Below, in pieces: positions 1 to 11,245 of a stretch of 64,000 nucleotides of DNA. Source of the DNA: Monomorium pharaonis. Lineage: Eukaryota > Arthropoda > Insecta > Hymenoptera > Formicidae. Within the stretch, counting starts at the first letter, position 1, and every line of letters starts with the position of its first letter. The stretch spans positions 15,512,360 through 15,576,359 of the forward strand of contig NC_050472.1 in NCBI RefSeq assembly GCF_013373865.1. Direction: 5' to 3'. The notes beneath the pieces are model-generated. The model did not search any database. It was not told the DNA's origin and was given only the letters and a program-made list of their open reading frames with translations. The position numbers were made by a program, and so were the translations under genes.

Positions 1-97
1 TTGATAATAAGAAAGTTTGATTAACTTTTATTTATATTATTTGCATTCTTTAATCTTTTCCTCATTATCATGTAATAAATAATTGTAGTTATTTATT

Positions 98-100
<3 letters not shown>

Positions 101-135
<35 letters not shown>
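101..135. repeat. (TA)n microsatellite
   Basis: An uninterrupted TA dinucleotide run. No gene is seen in bases 1-186. Confidence 0.95.
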
Positions 136-139
<4 letters not shown>

Positions 140-208
140 GTACTTTTTACTATGTCCTCTTGGGGTTTACAATTTCATCAATATAATAATAATAATAATG
201 TTTATTGC

Positions 209-1105
209 TTATCCCTTGCGGGGTACAAGCAGACCTCCGCTCCGCTTACAATCAGTCTTCGCTTTCTCTGTACTTAAACTAATATCCGCCGCTTGACTCA
301 CATTCACATTTGCATTCGCTTGAGAGAGAGAAAGAGCATTCATACCTCCATTCCCATTCACACTTGGACCTCCGCTTCCGCTGCACACTTCTTCCATTCC
401 ATTTCTTTTACATTCATCCATCCACATGCGCTCTACCTTCTTTTCTTCCCTTCTCTTTCCCCCTCTCTCCTCTTCCATCCTCCTATCCTCCCTTAATCTA
501 TCTAACCTTTCCATCCACCACTCTCTTTTCCCCTCCTTCCTCAATATTTCCTCCACCATCTCCTGCCAACCTTTTTGTACCCCCCAATCTATACACTCTT
601 CCCAAACATGCTCTCACGTCTCCTCCCCCCATCCACACAACCTACATGTCCTCCTCTCCTCCTCCTCCCAATATCTCTTCCCCCTCATTACTCCCCCTAA
701 CCTATACCTTGCCACCCTCTGCCATCTTTTCTTCTCCCAATTCCTTTTTAAATATTCCGGAATCCCCTCCCCTTTTACTCTCCAATACCACCCATTGTAC
801 TTTGAATCCCTAATTCCCTCCCATCTTTCCTTTCTTTGTTTTTCCCTCTCTCTCTTTACCATCTCCTCTCCTCTTAGCCTCTCTTTCTCCCTTAACCTCT
901 CCACCTCCTCCACCTCCCATCCCCTCTCTTTATAAAAATTTTTCCTTTCTTCTTCCCACCCCGATTTTGCCTTGCCCTCCCTCGCTTTATTCTTTATCTC
1001 CGTCCAACATCTCCTTGCCAGCTCTCCCCCTCCTCCCTCTTCTAACTTCTTTTCATATCCCCATGCTCTCATTCCCGCTCTTCCCTCCAATCTATCCCTT
1101 TGCAA
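209..1105 (-). pseudogene. LINE ORF2 C-terminal part with CCHC knuckle
   Basis: Two minus-strand open pieces (about 614-1105 and 209-559) continue the LINE ORF2 downstream of the RT domain. They are rich in Glu, Arg, Trp and Gly. At the junction lies a C-x2-C-x8-H-x4-C knuckle beginning CRLCGWGEET, typical of the C-terminus of many LINE ORF2 proteins. A tryptophan codon in it has become TGA, which splits the frame. Inactive copy. Confidence 0.75.
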
Positions 1106-1350
1106 TTCTTCTTTTATTATATATCCTGGAACACTTCTCTCTACTCCTTACATCCATCTCAAGTATCTTTCCTGCAATCTTTCTATCCCTATTCTCATCT
1201 TCCATCCCCAAATCTCTACTCCATAACTTACCACTGACCACACCAACCTATCAAATAACCATAGCCTTCTTCCCCAATCTCTTCCAAACCTCCTTTTTCC
1301 TATTCCCCAGATCTGTCCTAAAATAGCCGAACCCTTTTTTACTCTTTCTT

Positions 1351-1987
1351 CTACATGTCCATCCTTTGTGTTCCATTTGCATGTTTTCCATTTGCCAACA
1401 ACGTGTACCCCAAGTATTTAAACCTATTTATCTCCTCTAACTTCTTTCCTTTCCATCTCCAGTTTACCTTTTTCTTTCTCCCCCCACCTCTTTTACATCT
1501 CATAATCTTTGTTTTCTCCGTATTTACTTCCAACTTCTTCCCATTCAGATAACTCTGCAATTTACCCATCATCCCTTTCATTCCCTCTTCATCCTTCGCT
1601 ATTAACACCACATCATCTGCATACGCCAGCGAATATACTTTCTTTCCCCCCAATTCAATTCCCCCCCATCCTCCTTTCTCTAATTTTTTATCTATATCCG
1701 CTAAAAGTAATGTAAACAGGCACGGACTCAACGGGCATCCCTGTCTTAAACCCCTTTCTGTCCAAAACTTTTTTCCTCCCGTTTTTCCTACCTTCACCCT
1801 GCTTCCTGTCTCCTTTAGCACCTCTCCACATCTCTTGACTAGCCCCTCTCTTACTCCTCTCTTTCTCATTGCTGTTATCAAAACCTCTCTATCTACCGAG
1901 TCAAAAGCCGCCTTCATGTCTACAAATAATAAAATTAGTTTCCCCCCCCTCTTCTCTAATTGCCTGTTTATCAAATAGTTCAAGAAA
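1351..1987 (-). pseudogene. LINE ORF2 reverse transcriptase fragment
   Basis: The minus-strand frame reads NYLINRQLEKRGG, then motif A (LFVDMKAAFDSVD), a GLRQGCPLSP stretch (motif B region) and motif C YADDVVLIA with the catalytic YADD at about 1612-1623. A thumb-like segment FKYLGYTL follows. This is a non-LTR reverse transcriptase. The few residues before NYLIN come from flanking DNA beyond the target duplication. The frame breaks below 1351. R1/Jockey-like or a related hymenopteran LINE clade is plausible; I cannot place it further. Confidence 0.9.
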
Positions 1988-2032
1988 AATTTCATCAATA
2001 TAAAATACACGTTTTTTGTACATCACCTACGC

Positions 2033-2494
2033 GACCTGACCATTGAGTAGCCTTACAAACAGTTATCACCCTTCTTTTTACGCCTAATCTAAAGCCCCCT
2101 TTTCTTCTCTCATACTCCTCCATTCTCACTCTTCTTCCTACTCACCCCCTTTATTCTCTTTTCTCCTTATCCATCCTCTCCTCCTCTCTCTGATTCTTAT
2201 CCCCCTCATCCCATCTTTATTTCCTATTCTTCAACTAGATCTCTCTGTTTGTAATAACTATCTTTTTCTCTTTTGCCGCTTTCAATATTTTTTATCTCTT
2301 TTTTTTTCTTTTATAGTCAGATTTACCTACAACCCGCATTTTCTTCCTATTTTCTTTCCCCTTTCTAAAATGGCTTCCTACTAACTCCTCCAACTCTGTT
2401 ATCAGTATCCTCCCCGTCTCCTCTCTTTTTTTTTATCCCTACCACTTTTCTCCACTTTTTCTCCATGATCTTTACGAATTATCTTCTCTCTTCC
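2033..2494 (-). mobile_element. Pyrimidine-rich LINE-derived fragment (part 1)
   Basis: It opens with a segment resembling 38100-38145 (compare GACCTGACCATTGAG with GATCTGGCCATTGGAC), followed by a C/T-rich stretch. The minus strand is purine-rich like the neighbouring LINE. The tract resumes at 4166 after an inserted element. No intact frame. Assignment to a LINE ORF1 region is inference. Confidence 0.45.
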
Positions 2495-4172
2495 TGGGGC
2501 GCTATTCCGTAACCACTTACCGACAACTATTGATGTCGTTAATGGCGTCGGCCGACAAATAATGATGAAAGCTATTCCGTAACACGTTTACCGACAAATA
2601 TCAGACGACATTTGTCGAATGCGAACGACAAGTATCGTTAATTTTATTGTGACCACCTAGAGGTGACGAAAACGCGATACCGACAACTTTTTGCTTGGGA
2701 AAGAAGGAGAAAGAAAGAGGAAAAAAGGAGAAAAATTATTCTGAAAGAGAAAGCCGTCTTTAGAGGTTATAATTAAAAATGATTAAAAGAAAAGAATACG
2801 AATAAATAATAATATATAGAAATGAATTATTTAATTTAAAGTAAATTAATTAATTATTTTTGCCACGTAATTTATGTAAATTTATAAAATTTATCTTATA
2901 CAGATACAGTGCAAAAACTTTGTTTATATAGAAAAAGATATATTTATGGACTTTGAACTTATTGGCTTTCAGTTTAAGTGTGTAATTTTTTTTTAGATTT
3001 CCAACATGAACATTTATTCCTTTTATTAAAGAAAACCATCAATGTAACACTGCATGGTGTTCCTTTAAAGTGAATTGAAACTTACATTGGAAACTGTCAG
3101 AATTAATTAAGAGAATCTATGCAGTTTAAATTTGAAAGCAATTATTTTTTGTGTATTACAAAACTTCAAGTATCAAATTTATAGATTTTATTATAATTTT
3201 TTAAGGACGAAAATATTTTTGTATACGTGGACATTGTGAATACATAATAGCTTTATTTCTCGTGAATAATTAAATAAAAATTAAGAATAATTGTATGAGA
3301 AATAAATTTTAAGAACAAAGATTAATTTTAAAAAATTAAGATTAAATGTAAAAAATATTTATATTTTTCTATTTATATATTTACATGTAATATATGTTAT
3401 GCATAACAAAACAAAAACAAAAAATATATATACTTACTACTATATTTTTTTACTTATATTTATGTACTTTTATATCTACATAACAAAATAAAAACAAAAA
3501 ATTTATACTTTTGTTTTATTATTATTTTCTATCTCAATCAATTAAGTACATTTGCAAAAAATATTTTAACTTTTTTTACTCTAATAATCAACAAATAGAG
3601 TTCATAATTAACATATATATGTTAAGAAATTAAAAGTTATAGTTAATAGACTTAAAAATTTAATAAACTTAATTAGTTAACTTTAAATAATTTAATTGTT
3701 ATAACTTTAATTAATTATTTTTAAAATACATAAATTTTAACTTATTAACTTTATTTATTTAAAATTTTATTTGTATAGAAAAACATGATTAAAAACTATA
3801 TTTTTATAATACTATAATATTTATATAAATTTTATCTTTTTTATTTACGTCTTTTGCAAATCCATTTTTTATATAATTAATAATATCAATTATTAATCAC
3901 AATATACGACATATGTATATATTACATAATATATATACGCGATCTTTCTTCTAAAGCTTTTCTGTTATTGGCTTAAAAATATCCTTCTTAAACTTTTGAC
4001 TATGATTATACATTATCGATAAAGCCGTACCGATGACTGTCGCTTGTAACGACAAGTGTTGGAAAATGCAAGTTTCAGAATAGCCCCAACTCATGTTTGC
4101 CGATCGTGTAAGCGACAAACGTCGCTAGCGTACCGAACCGACGGTCGTCGATAGGCGATTACGGAATAGCAG
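2495..4172. mobile_element. Inverted-repeat DNA element inside the LINE tract
   Basis: The left end reads GCGCTATTCCGTAACC; the right end is the inverted form, CGATTACGGAATAGC. A second copy of GCTATTCCGTAA occurs at about 2573, and a related inverted GGAATAG-type end (AGAATAGCCCC) at about 4076, so two related elements may be nested. Both ends carry many CGACAA/TTGTCG motifs. The 1.2-kb interior is extremely AT-rich, with no reading frame I can support. Flanking pyrimidine tracts continue on both sides. Confidence 0.6.
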
Positions 4173-5264
4173 TCCTGGTCCTTTTCTTCCACTTCTCTCC
4201 AAATCACATTCCTCTTTCTCTTCCTTTTTTCCTTCTCCGTCTTTCACTCTTCTCTTTTTCTTTCTTTCTTCTTCTGTTATATGTCTCCTCCCCTGTCGTC
4301 AAATTTCACCACAGCACTCTATCCTCCTCCTTCTTTTTCTTTATTTTTTTCTCGTTCACCACATTTTCCATCTGTTTGTCTTTGCTCTATTCCTGGTCCC
4401 ATCTTTTTTTCTTCTCCCTCCCTCTCTCTCCCTCATTTTCTCTTGCTTTTCTTCTCCGCTGCTTGCTCTCTTTCTCTTCTCTCCTTTCTGCTTTTTCTTC
4501 CTTTCTTAATCTTTTCCAAAACTTTCTTTTCTAGCTTTGGTTTTAGTTTTCGCATCTTCTTTTTTTTTTATCTTTTATCAACCCTTTCTTTCTTACCTGC
4601 GTCTCCTTTCTTCAACTTCCTTCTTTAATTCCTTTTTACCTGTTCCTTTCTTTTTTTCTCTTTATTGTTCTTTTTTTCCTCTTTCTTCCTTTTCTCTTTT
4701 CCTTTGTACCTCCTCGCTTTCTCTCCATCCTTCTCTTCCTTTCTCTTGCCTTTTTACGCATTTCTCTCATAATTACCATCAACTCCTTAGCACCTTCTTA
4801 TCTCTCTCACTTCTTTTTTTAACTCCTTTATTCACTCTAAACTGTGGTTTTGTATTTATTTTCTTTTATTTTTTATCTCTTTTATTTTTTTACTTGCTCT
4901 CAATCAAAACTTCTACGCCTGTTTGCTTTCCTGCCTTTCCTTTTCTGCTTTTCTTAAAATTTCTTTCTTGGGCTCAACTTTTCTTCTCGATTCTTTCGAT
5001 TCAATATCTTAGATTGATGTATCGATATACTGGTCGTTTTCCACCGAAAACTTATACCTCCATCTCCCGTCTGCCGTTATTTCCCATCCTCTGCTTCTAC
5101 TTTTATTTTTTTATCATGAGCCTCTCAGCTTCCACCACGCACGCGCTCAGCTCTCCTCGATTTTCCATCATCGATCTTCCGCTGCTACGCTCATCTTTCT
5201 TTATCCTATCGCCATCCATTTCTTTTCGCTTTCTTTTTTTTTTAACCATCTGCGTCTTCTGGCG

Positions 5265-5316
<52 letters not shown>

Positions 5317-5525
5317 CTTTCTCGATCCAACTTAGATCGATGCCTCGATACACTGACTGCCTTCCATCAAGCATTTCCGCTGCTCTCTGCCGCCGTTTCC
5401 CATCCTTTCTCTTGTTTACTGTACTCTTCTCGAACCCATCTACGTTCTTTACTCTACTTTATTACGCCTTTTTCACGTCAATTATTTTTCTTTCTATTCT
5501 TCCCGTTCTGATCCGCTCCACTTTG
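4173..5525 (-). mobile_element. Pyrimidine-rich LINE-derived fragment (part 2)
   Basis: Continuation of the tract interrupted at 2495. Plus-strand open frames here are Ser/Phe/Leu runs produced by composition. Minus-strand reading gives Lys/Arg/Glu-rich stretches like those at 38.2-38.8 and 53.1-53.7 kb, consistent with a decayed coiled-coil ORF1. A (CT)n run sits at about 5275-5312. Confidence 0.4.
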
Positions 5526-5859
5526 TCCGAGAGCTAGCGACAGTTTTCAGTGATTCATTTTATCACCGTTTAAAGCCTATTTTTTCTTTTATATACATCT
5601 TCCTCATCAGTAAATAGTAGGTGTGGCATATGGATAGTGGAACAACTTGGCGGGGCCGTTTTATAATAATGATATTTTTGGCCAAGATTATCACCGTTGA
5701 AATTTTTTGTGTTAATCATTTGTAAGATAAAATACCAAAAAGTTGGTTTGGCAATTTACCTACGGTTTAAAATGGGTCTGGCAGTTTAAACAAAACATGT
5801 AAAAAAATATGTATTTTGACTTAAATCATTATTTTTGAAACTTTTTGTATAAGTAATTT

Positions 5860-6274
5860 GGATAAACTTCCGAAAAGGTGAAACCTCCGATCACGCTGAA
5901 ATTTTAACCAAAGCTTACTCTTGATTAGAGAAGAAAGTCCCTAAAAGGATTTTCGCCGACAAAGCTTTGTTTGCCCTTTATCACTTCCTAAAGTTGCAAA
6001 CATTTTTACTGTATATCTCTGAAAATATTGATTTTAGAGAAAAAAGTTTCAAACAAAAAATGAAACTCATAAAAAGCTTTATAAAAAAGGTTATATGCAT
6101 TTTTTACGTAAACCTATTATTTTGGCTATCATGAAGAAAAAAAGCTTTTTTTTCTTCAACATTTTAAAAGCTTTTATTATGTATCTCAGAAAAGATTAGT
6201 GTAAAAAATAAGTATAGAAAATGCGTACTATAACACACCACGCACACGCATGCGCACGCACGCACCCACCCACA

Positions 6275-6349
<75 letters not shown>

Positions 6350-6375
6350 CGCGCACGCATGCGCACGCACGCACG

Positions 6376-6430
<55 letters not shown>

Positions 6431-7040
6431 TTATTTTTATATACACCGCGCGCGCGCGCGCACAGACACACGGGGGAGGTGCAAGGGAGGGCTTTGCCGC
6501 TCGCTATCCCGTCGATAGGGGTGCCCTGAAAAGTTGCAACCCATGTGGTAAGTTTGTGCGCATTTGATCCGTATGCATTTGGTCCGTGCGCATTTGTTAC
6601 TGTAATCTTAACTCTAACCCAATCAATTTTAAGTCATTATTTAAGTTTATGAATATCCAATTGACCATGTTACAATGTCAATTGGATATTCATCCACGCG
6701 CGTGTGTTTATACGAGTAAAATCCTGTTAATCCAAAATTAAAATTATTTTATTTTATAACAGTTATTATAACTGCCAAAATAATAGGGGTACGTAAAAAA
6801 TGTATATAACCTTTTTTGTAGAGCCTTTTATGAGCTTCAATTTTTGTTTGAAACTTTTTTCTCTAAAATCAATACTTTCAGAGATATACAATAAAAATGT
6901 TTGCAACTTTAGGAAGTGATAAAGGGCAAATAAAGCTTTGTCGGTGAAAATCTTTTTAGGGACTTTCTTCTCTAATCAAGGGTAAGCTTTGGTTAAAATT
7001 TCAGCGCGATTGGAGGTTTCACCTTTTCGGAAGTACACCC
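5860..7040. mobile_element. Long-inverted-repeat element with 8-bp target duplication
   Basis: Arms of about 265 bases (5860-6127 and 6776-7040) are inverted copies, with ends GGATAAACTTCC and GGAAGTACACCC. AGTAATTT flanks both sides (5852-5859, 7041-7048). The uninterrupted site survives in the opposite arm of the outer element near 9298, as TATAAGTAATTTATATT in inverse orientation. An 8-bp duplication suggests a hAT-type or similar enzyme (inference). The loop carries (CA)n/(GC)n tracts and no coding capacity. Confidence 0.82.
6271..6470. repeat. (CA)n and (CG)n microsatellite
   Basis: Two long CA runs are separated by a GCACGCATGCGCAC segment and end in a (CG)n run. The His/Thr and Cys/Val open frames over it are artefacts. 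A similar CA-then-GC tract followed by related sequence occurs at 52380-52520. Confidence 0.95.
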
Positions 7041-7344
7041 AGTAATTTATATTATAAAATATTAAAAAAATCTTGTCTAGCAGTTTTTTAGTAGAACAAA
7101 TATTATTAGCAGCCGTTTAAAATAGCACAACACCTTTATGCGTGGGAGGACAATGAAGATAACGTCGCATTCTTTCTGCTTTTTATTTAAGTGTAATTAT
7201 TTTATTAACTTTGAAATTTTCTAAATTTGGTAATTAATAATATGTGATAAAAATTGTTTGGCTTAACTTCTAACGAGTTAAATAATGCAAACATTTAAAA
7301 TATAAACGATTTGACGTGCGGCGAGTTCGTAAGCAGACACGGAA

Positions 7345-7912
7345 TTATAATGAAGCAAAAACTTGACGTGCCCGGCTCGTTAAAACGCAATGACCCATCA
7401 ATGTTATATAATATGAAAATTATTTGTACGAATAAAATAATAAAAAAATAATAATCTATCAAAAAATGGACAAAGTTAAAAAAATATGTTAAGTATATAA
7501 GCACGCATTCAAAAATGATTCCATTCAAAAATTATTTGAAAAATGGAAAGGTCAATGATAACAGATAATGAAGTAAAAACAGACAGATAGTACTAAAACA
7601 ACATCCGTCACATTAATTACCTTCTTGTATATACATTTATCAATAACATAGAACCTTGAAATTAAAAAAAAATACGGCCGGGCACGCCAAGTTTTTGCTT
7701 AACTATAATCCTGTCGGTTGATTTTAATCATTTAATTTAATCATCAAACCCGCATATTTTTAAATAGATGTTTATTAAATTTTTTAAAGTCATTTTAAAA
7801 TTATACTTTGTATTGATTTTAAATTTAAATTTGATTTTAAATTATATTGATTTTAAATTTATTTTGGAAAGTACACGTTTATGTACTTTGCTTATCTTTT
7901 TTATTTTTTTAA
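7345..7912. mobile_element. Truncated copy of the 9.8-10.5 kb inverted-repeat family
   Basis: The right arm (about 7675-7912, starting GGCCGGGCACGCCAAG) matches the right arm of the element ending near 10536. The left arm is cut down to about 45 bases around GAAGCAAAAACTTGACGTGC. The interior also matches in inverted orientation. Non-coding. Confidence 0.65.
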
Positions 7913-7926
7913 GATATATATATATG

Positions 7927-8291
7927 CAGAGTGTTCCATAAAGATTTATGCAATCTTTATAAGCAGGTAGAGCGCATTAAGCTGAACAGAAAAGTCCTTT
8001 ACCGTTTTTCTATTTTCGCAATAGTTAACGAGTTATTGACTTGTAAAATTTGCCGTATTAGCCTGGCCTACCGGCAAATGCAAGCGCGTCGAGCGCCCGG
8101 CCGCGGCGATCCTCTCCCCAGCGCTTAAGTCTTGAGATTGCTAGGCGCGCGGGGGGAGCTAATACAGCAAATTTTACAATAACTTGTTAACTATTGCGAA
8201 AATGGAAAAATGGTAAAGGACTTTTCTGTTTAGTTTAATGCGTTCTACCTGCTTATAAAGATTGCATAAATTTTTACGGAACACCCTGTAT
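7927..8291. mobile_element. MITE with about 130-bp inverted repeats
   Basis: The ends read CAGAGTGTTCCATAAAG and its inverted match TTTACGGAACACCCTG. The arms stay paired to about 8062 and 8158. The loop is GC-rich (GCGCGTCGAGCGCCCGG). TA-rich flanks fit a TA-targeting element. No open frame of its own. Confidence 0.75.
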
Positions 8292-8745
8292 GTATGTTTT
8301 ATATAAAACTTTTTTTTAATAAAAAGTAAAAAAATGAATAAAAATTTAATTAATAATATTATTTGTTATAATTTAAATATAATTAATAACAATTTAATTA
8401 AATCTACACATTTGTAAGAACAATTTTTTTAAAATTTTAAATAAATATATTGTAATAACTTTGGCAACTTTTATAATAATAATTATTATCAACATGGATA
8501 AATAAAAAACAATACTTTTCCATTTTTGAAATTTCTTGATATATTTCCAAACATTTTAAGTGTAAATTTATTTGGATTCTTCAGAATTATTATCGGATAT
8601 GTATTTCTCATAATTCTTATTTAAATTGTTATCGAACTGTTTATTTATAATATAAAGCAAGAAATTTTTATATTTTTATTAAGAAGCAAATTTATACAGA
8701 AATTACATTTTATTAAAAAATTAAAGTATTTAATCGGGTAAAAGA

Positions 8746-8963
8746 AAATTATTAATGCTTTTTTTTAAGTGGTTTTCTCAGTAGGTCTAATCCACTAAAA
8801 GATGAAATATAATATATAGCTTGGTATTCTTCTAATTTTTCTGTCGTTTTTATATATCTTACAATATATAAAATTTTGTTTTCCTGCCAAGCTGTATATT
8901 ATATTTCATCTTTTAGTGGATTAGGTCTACTGGGGAAACCACTTAAAAAAAACGCATCAATAA
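8746..8963. mobile_element. Short hairpin MITE
   Basis: About 75-base arms pair almost perfectly: TTTTAAGTGGTTTTCTCAG with CTGGGGAAACCACTTAAAA, and CTAATCCACTAAAAGATG with its complement. The loop is about 65 bases. Too short for a transposase. Confidence 0.75.
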
Positions 8964-9786
8964 TAGTACCTCACGGGTGATGTAGAAAACTATTGTCAAA
9001 ATTCTAATTTACATATTACGTTTTTACATATTGTTATACTACATAAAATAAATTAGTAATAAAAAAGTTAGTACTTTTTTGTTTATAAAAACAAAAATAA
9101 TTTACTTAAAGTAATTTTAATAAATTTTGTGGTGCAGGGCACTATTTCTTATACAGAGCTGCTCCTGAGACAAAGCGTACGGGCGAGATCGGCGGCTCGG
9201 CCGTCAAGGCCGCGCGCGGTAGTGGGGGCATAGGAGGCGGCGCGTTCGGGAATCGGCTCGAAAAGGGCAACTAGGCTCAAGCACTGTTTTATAATATAAA
9301 TTACTTATACAAAAAGTTTCAAGAATAATGATTTAAGATAAAATACATAATTTTTTTGACGTTTTTGTTTAAGTGCCAGACCCATTTTTAACCGCAGATA
9401 AACTGCCAGGCCAATTTTTTGGGGTATGTTATTCTATACATTATTAGTAATAAAAATTCTTGCAGTACTGATATTGGTCAACAGTACTTTCATTTTTTAC
9501 ATCTTTCACTCATTTCTGTCAAGCTTTGAACCACGCGTACCATGCCAAACCTATATTTTTGCTATTTATGATATTCAAATAGTAGTAAAACTTAAAATGA
9601 AAAGTGATGAAATTGGTCAAAAATTCTGACGGTAGCTATCGGACTAACTTTTCTTCTTTCTGGGAAAATCTTTCCTTACCACCCTATTTCTTTCCTCCAA
9701 TTGCCTGCCTACTTTTCACTTCTTTCTCGGCATTCCATTTTTTCACTTCTCCCGCTCTCTCTCCTTCACCTTCTTTTTCTTACACA

Positions 9787-10537
9787 AAAAGGTAAAAAAG
9801 ATAAGCCAAGTACATAAACGCGTGCTTTCCAAAATAAATTTGAGATCAATACAGTTAGCCAAGTATATTTTAAAAAAGACTTAAAGAAATTTAATAAACA
9901 TCTATTAAAAAATTGCTTAAACTCGCTTGATGATTAAATTAAATGATTAAAATCAACCAACGGGATTATAGTGAAGCAAAAACTTAGCGTGCCCGGCTCG
10001 TATTTTTTCTGAATTTCTAAGGCTCTATATTATTGATATTGATAAATGTATATACAAGAATGCAATTAATGTGACTTGAATGTTTTATTATGAATGGTTT
10101 ACTGTCAGTTTTTGCTTCATTATCTGTTATTATTGATATTTCCATTTTTCAAATAATTTTTGAATAGAATCATTTTTGAATGTGTTTATATACTTGACAT
10201 ATCTTTTTTGACTTTGTAAAATTTTTGATAGGTTATTATTTTTTTATTATTTTATTTGTACAAATAATTTTCATATTGTATAATAATGTATAACATTGAT
10301 GGGTAATTGCGTTTTAACGAGCTGGACACGCCAAGTTTTTGCTTCACTATAATCCCGTTGGTTGATTTTAATCATTTAATTTAATCATCAAGCCCGTTTA
10401 AGCAATTTTTAAATAGATGTTTATTAAATTTTTTTAAGTCTTTTTAAAAATATACTTGACTAATTGTATTGAACAAATTTATTTTGGAAAGCACGCGTTT
10501 ATGTACTTGGCGTATCTTTTTTACTTTTTTAAGGTTT
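9787..10537. mobile_element. Long-inverted-repeat element
   Basis: Arms of about 215 bases at 9787-10005 and 10318-10537 are inverted copies (shared blocks AAACGCGTGCTTTCCAAAAT and GTGAAGCAAAAACTT). The 310-base loop is AT-rich without a gene. The same family gives the truncated copy at 7345-7912. A short pyrimidine-rich stretch at 9640-9785 precedes it. Confidence 0.75.
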
Positions 10538-10569
10538 TTTGATGCGATTTTACTTTTTTTTGTAAAGAG

Positions 10570-10965
10570 GCTTGTGTAATTTTATTAATTTTTCATCAAT
10601 AATTTTGACATTTATTACATATATATCATGTATATTATTTGTTTGTGTTATTATTTATTTATTTTATTTTTATTAATTTTATTAAATTTTTTCACGTACT
10701 AATATTTATCAATTACATTATGTATGTATATATACACGCGCGCACAAATATTACACACATAAATATATATTATACATATATAATTGTAATTATAGCTTGA
10801 ATATCAGAAGCTTAATGTAATTTTATTAATTTTTACTATTTTATTAATATTTTTGACATTTACATATATATATGTATTTGTTTATGTTATATATTTATTT
10901 TATTTTTATTAACTTAAACTTTTTTCGCGTACCAATATTCATTATTTACATTATAAAATAATTTT
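10570..10965. repeat. Imperfect direct duplication of about 150 bp
   Basis: Bases 10575-10725 and 10817-10960 share the same order of motifs: GTAATTTTATTAATTTTT, TTTTGACATTTA, a TATA tract, TTTATTTTATTTTTATTAA and a CGTACnAATATT end. Both copies are non-coding and AT-rich. Confidence 0.6.
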
Positions 10966-10994
10966 TTAATATATTTTAGTTTTATAAAATTGTA

Positions 10995-11245
10995 TGTAGG
11001 CACATTGTGAAACCCCTTGAACGACAAACTGACTTTACATGTGTGTGAACATGTGAATCTGTGGAAAATAATTCAAGTGAGCTTTTTTACGCAAGAGATT
11101 TCGAGATCTCAGAATTGAGGTTCCCAATTTTAATCAGACTGATCGCAATCGAAAGCTTACATTAATATTATATAATAAAATTACCATTAAATTTTTTATT
11201 ATGATTTTAGTTTCTGAAATATTTTAACTGAAAGTGAACTTGACA
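10995..11245. repeat. Dispersed repeat, uninterrupted copy
   Basis: It matches 57887-58555, for example GACAAACTGACTTTAC and AAGTGAGCTTTTTT. This copy lacks the MITE present in the other, and therefore shows the empty insertion site (ATTATATAATAAAATTA near 11170). Confidence 0.75.

Larger units (their letters stand above)
187..1987 (-). mobile_element. 5'-truncated LINE (non-LTR retrotransposon) with 16-bp target duplication
   Basis: The identical 16-mer AATTTCATCAATATAA lies at 171-186 and 1988-2003. Between the copies the minus strand encodes the end of a LINE ORF2. The element is truncated inside the reverse transcriptase domain. Its 3' end, at about 187, carries a short ATT-rich tail, as expected for target-primed reverse transcription. 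The coding strand is very purine-rich (Glu, Lys, Arg, Gly codons), which is why the plus strand looks like a pyrimidine tract. Confidence 0.88.
5738..9432. mobile_element. Outer inverted-repeat element, heavily invaded
   Basis: About 130 bases at 5738-5859 are repeated in inverted orientation at about 9300-9432; both arms contain AAATGGGTCTGGCA or its complement and a GAAACTTTTTGTATAAG block. Everything between looks like later insertions: an element at 5860-7040, a partial element at 7345-7912 and MITEs at 7927 and 8746. A GC-rich block at 9165-9260 has no recognisable frame. No transposase is visible. Confidence 0.6.

Noticed and set aside
4281..5537. Plus-strand frames of up to 324 codons rich in Ser, Phe and Leu
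   Set aside because: Produced by the C/T-rich composition; no domain, overlapping frames of the same kind, and the purine-rich opposite strand is the LINE-like one.
6196..6567. Cys/Val and His/Thr repeat proteins on both strands
   Set aside because: Direct translations of the CA microsatellite.
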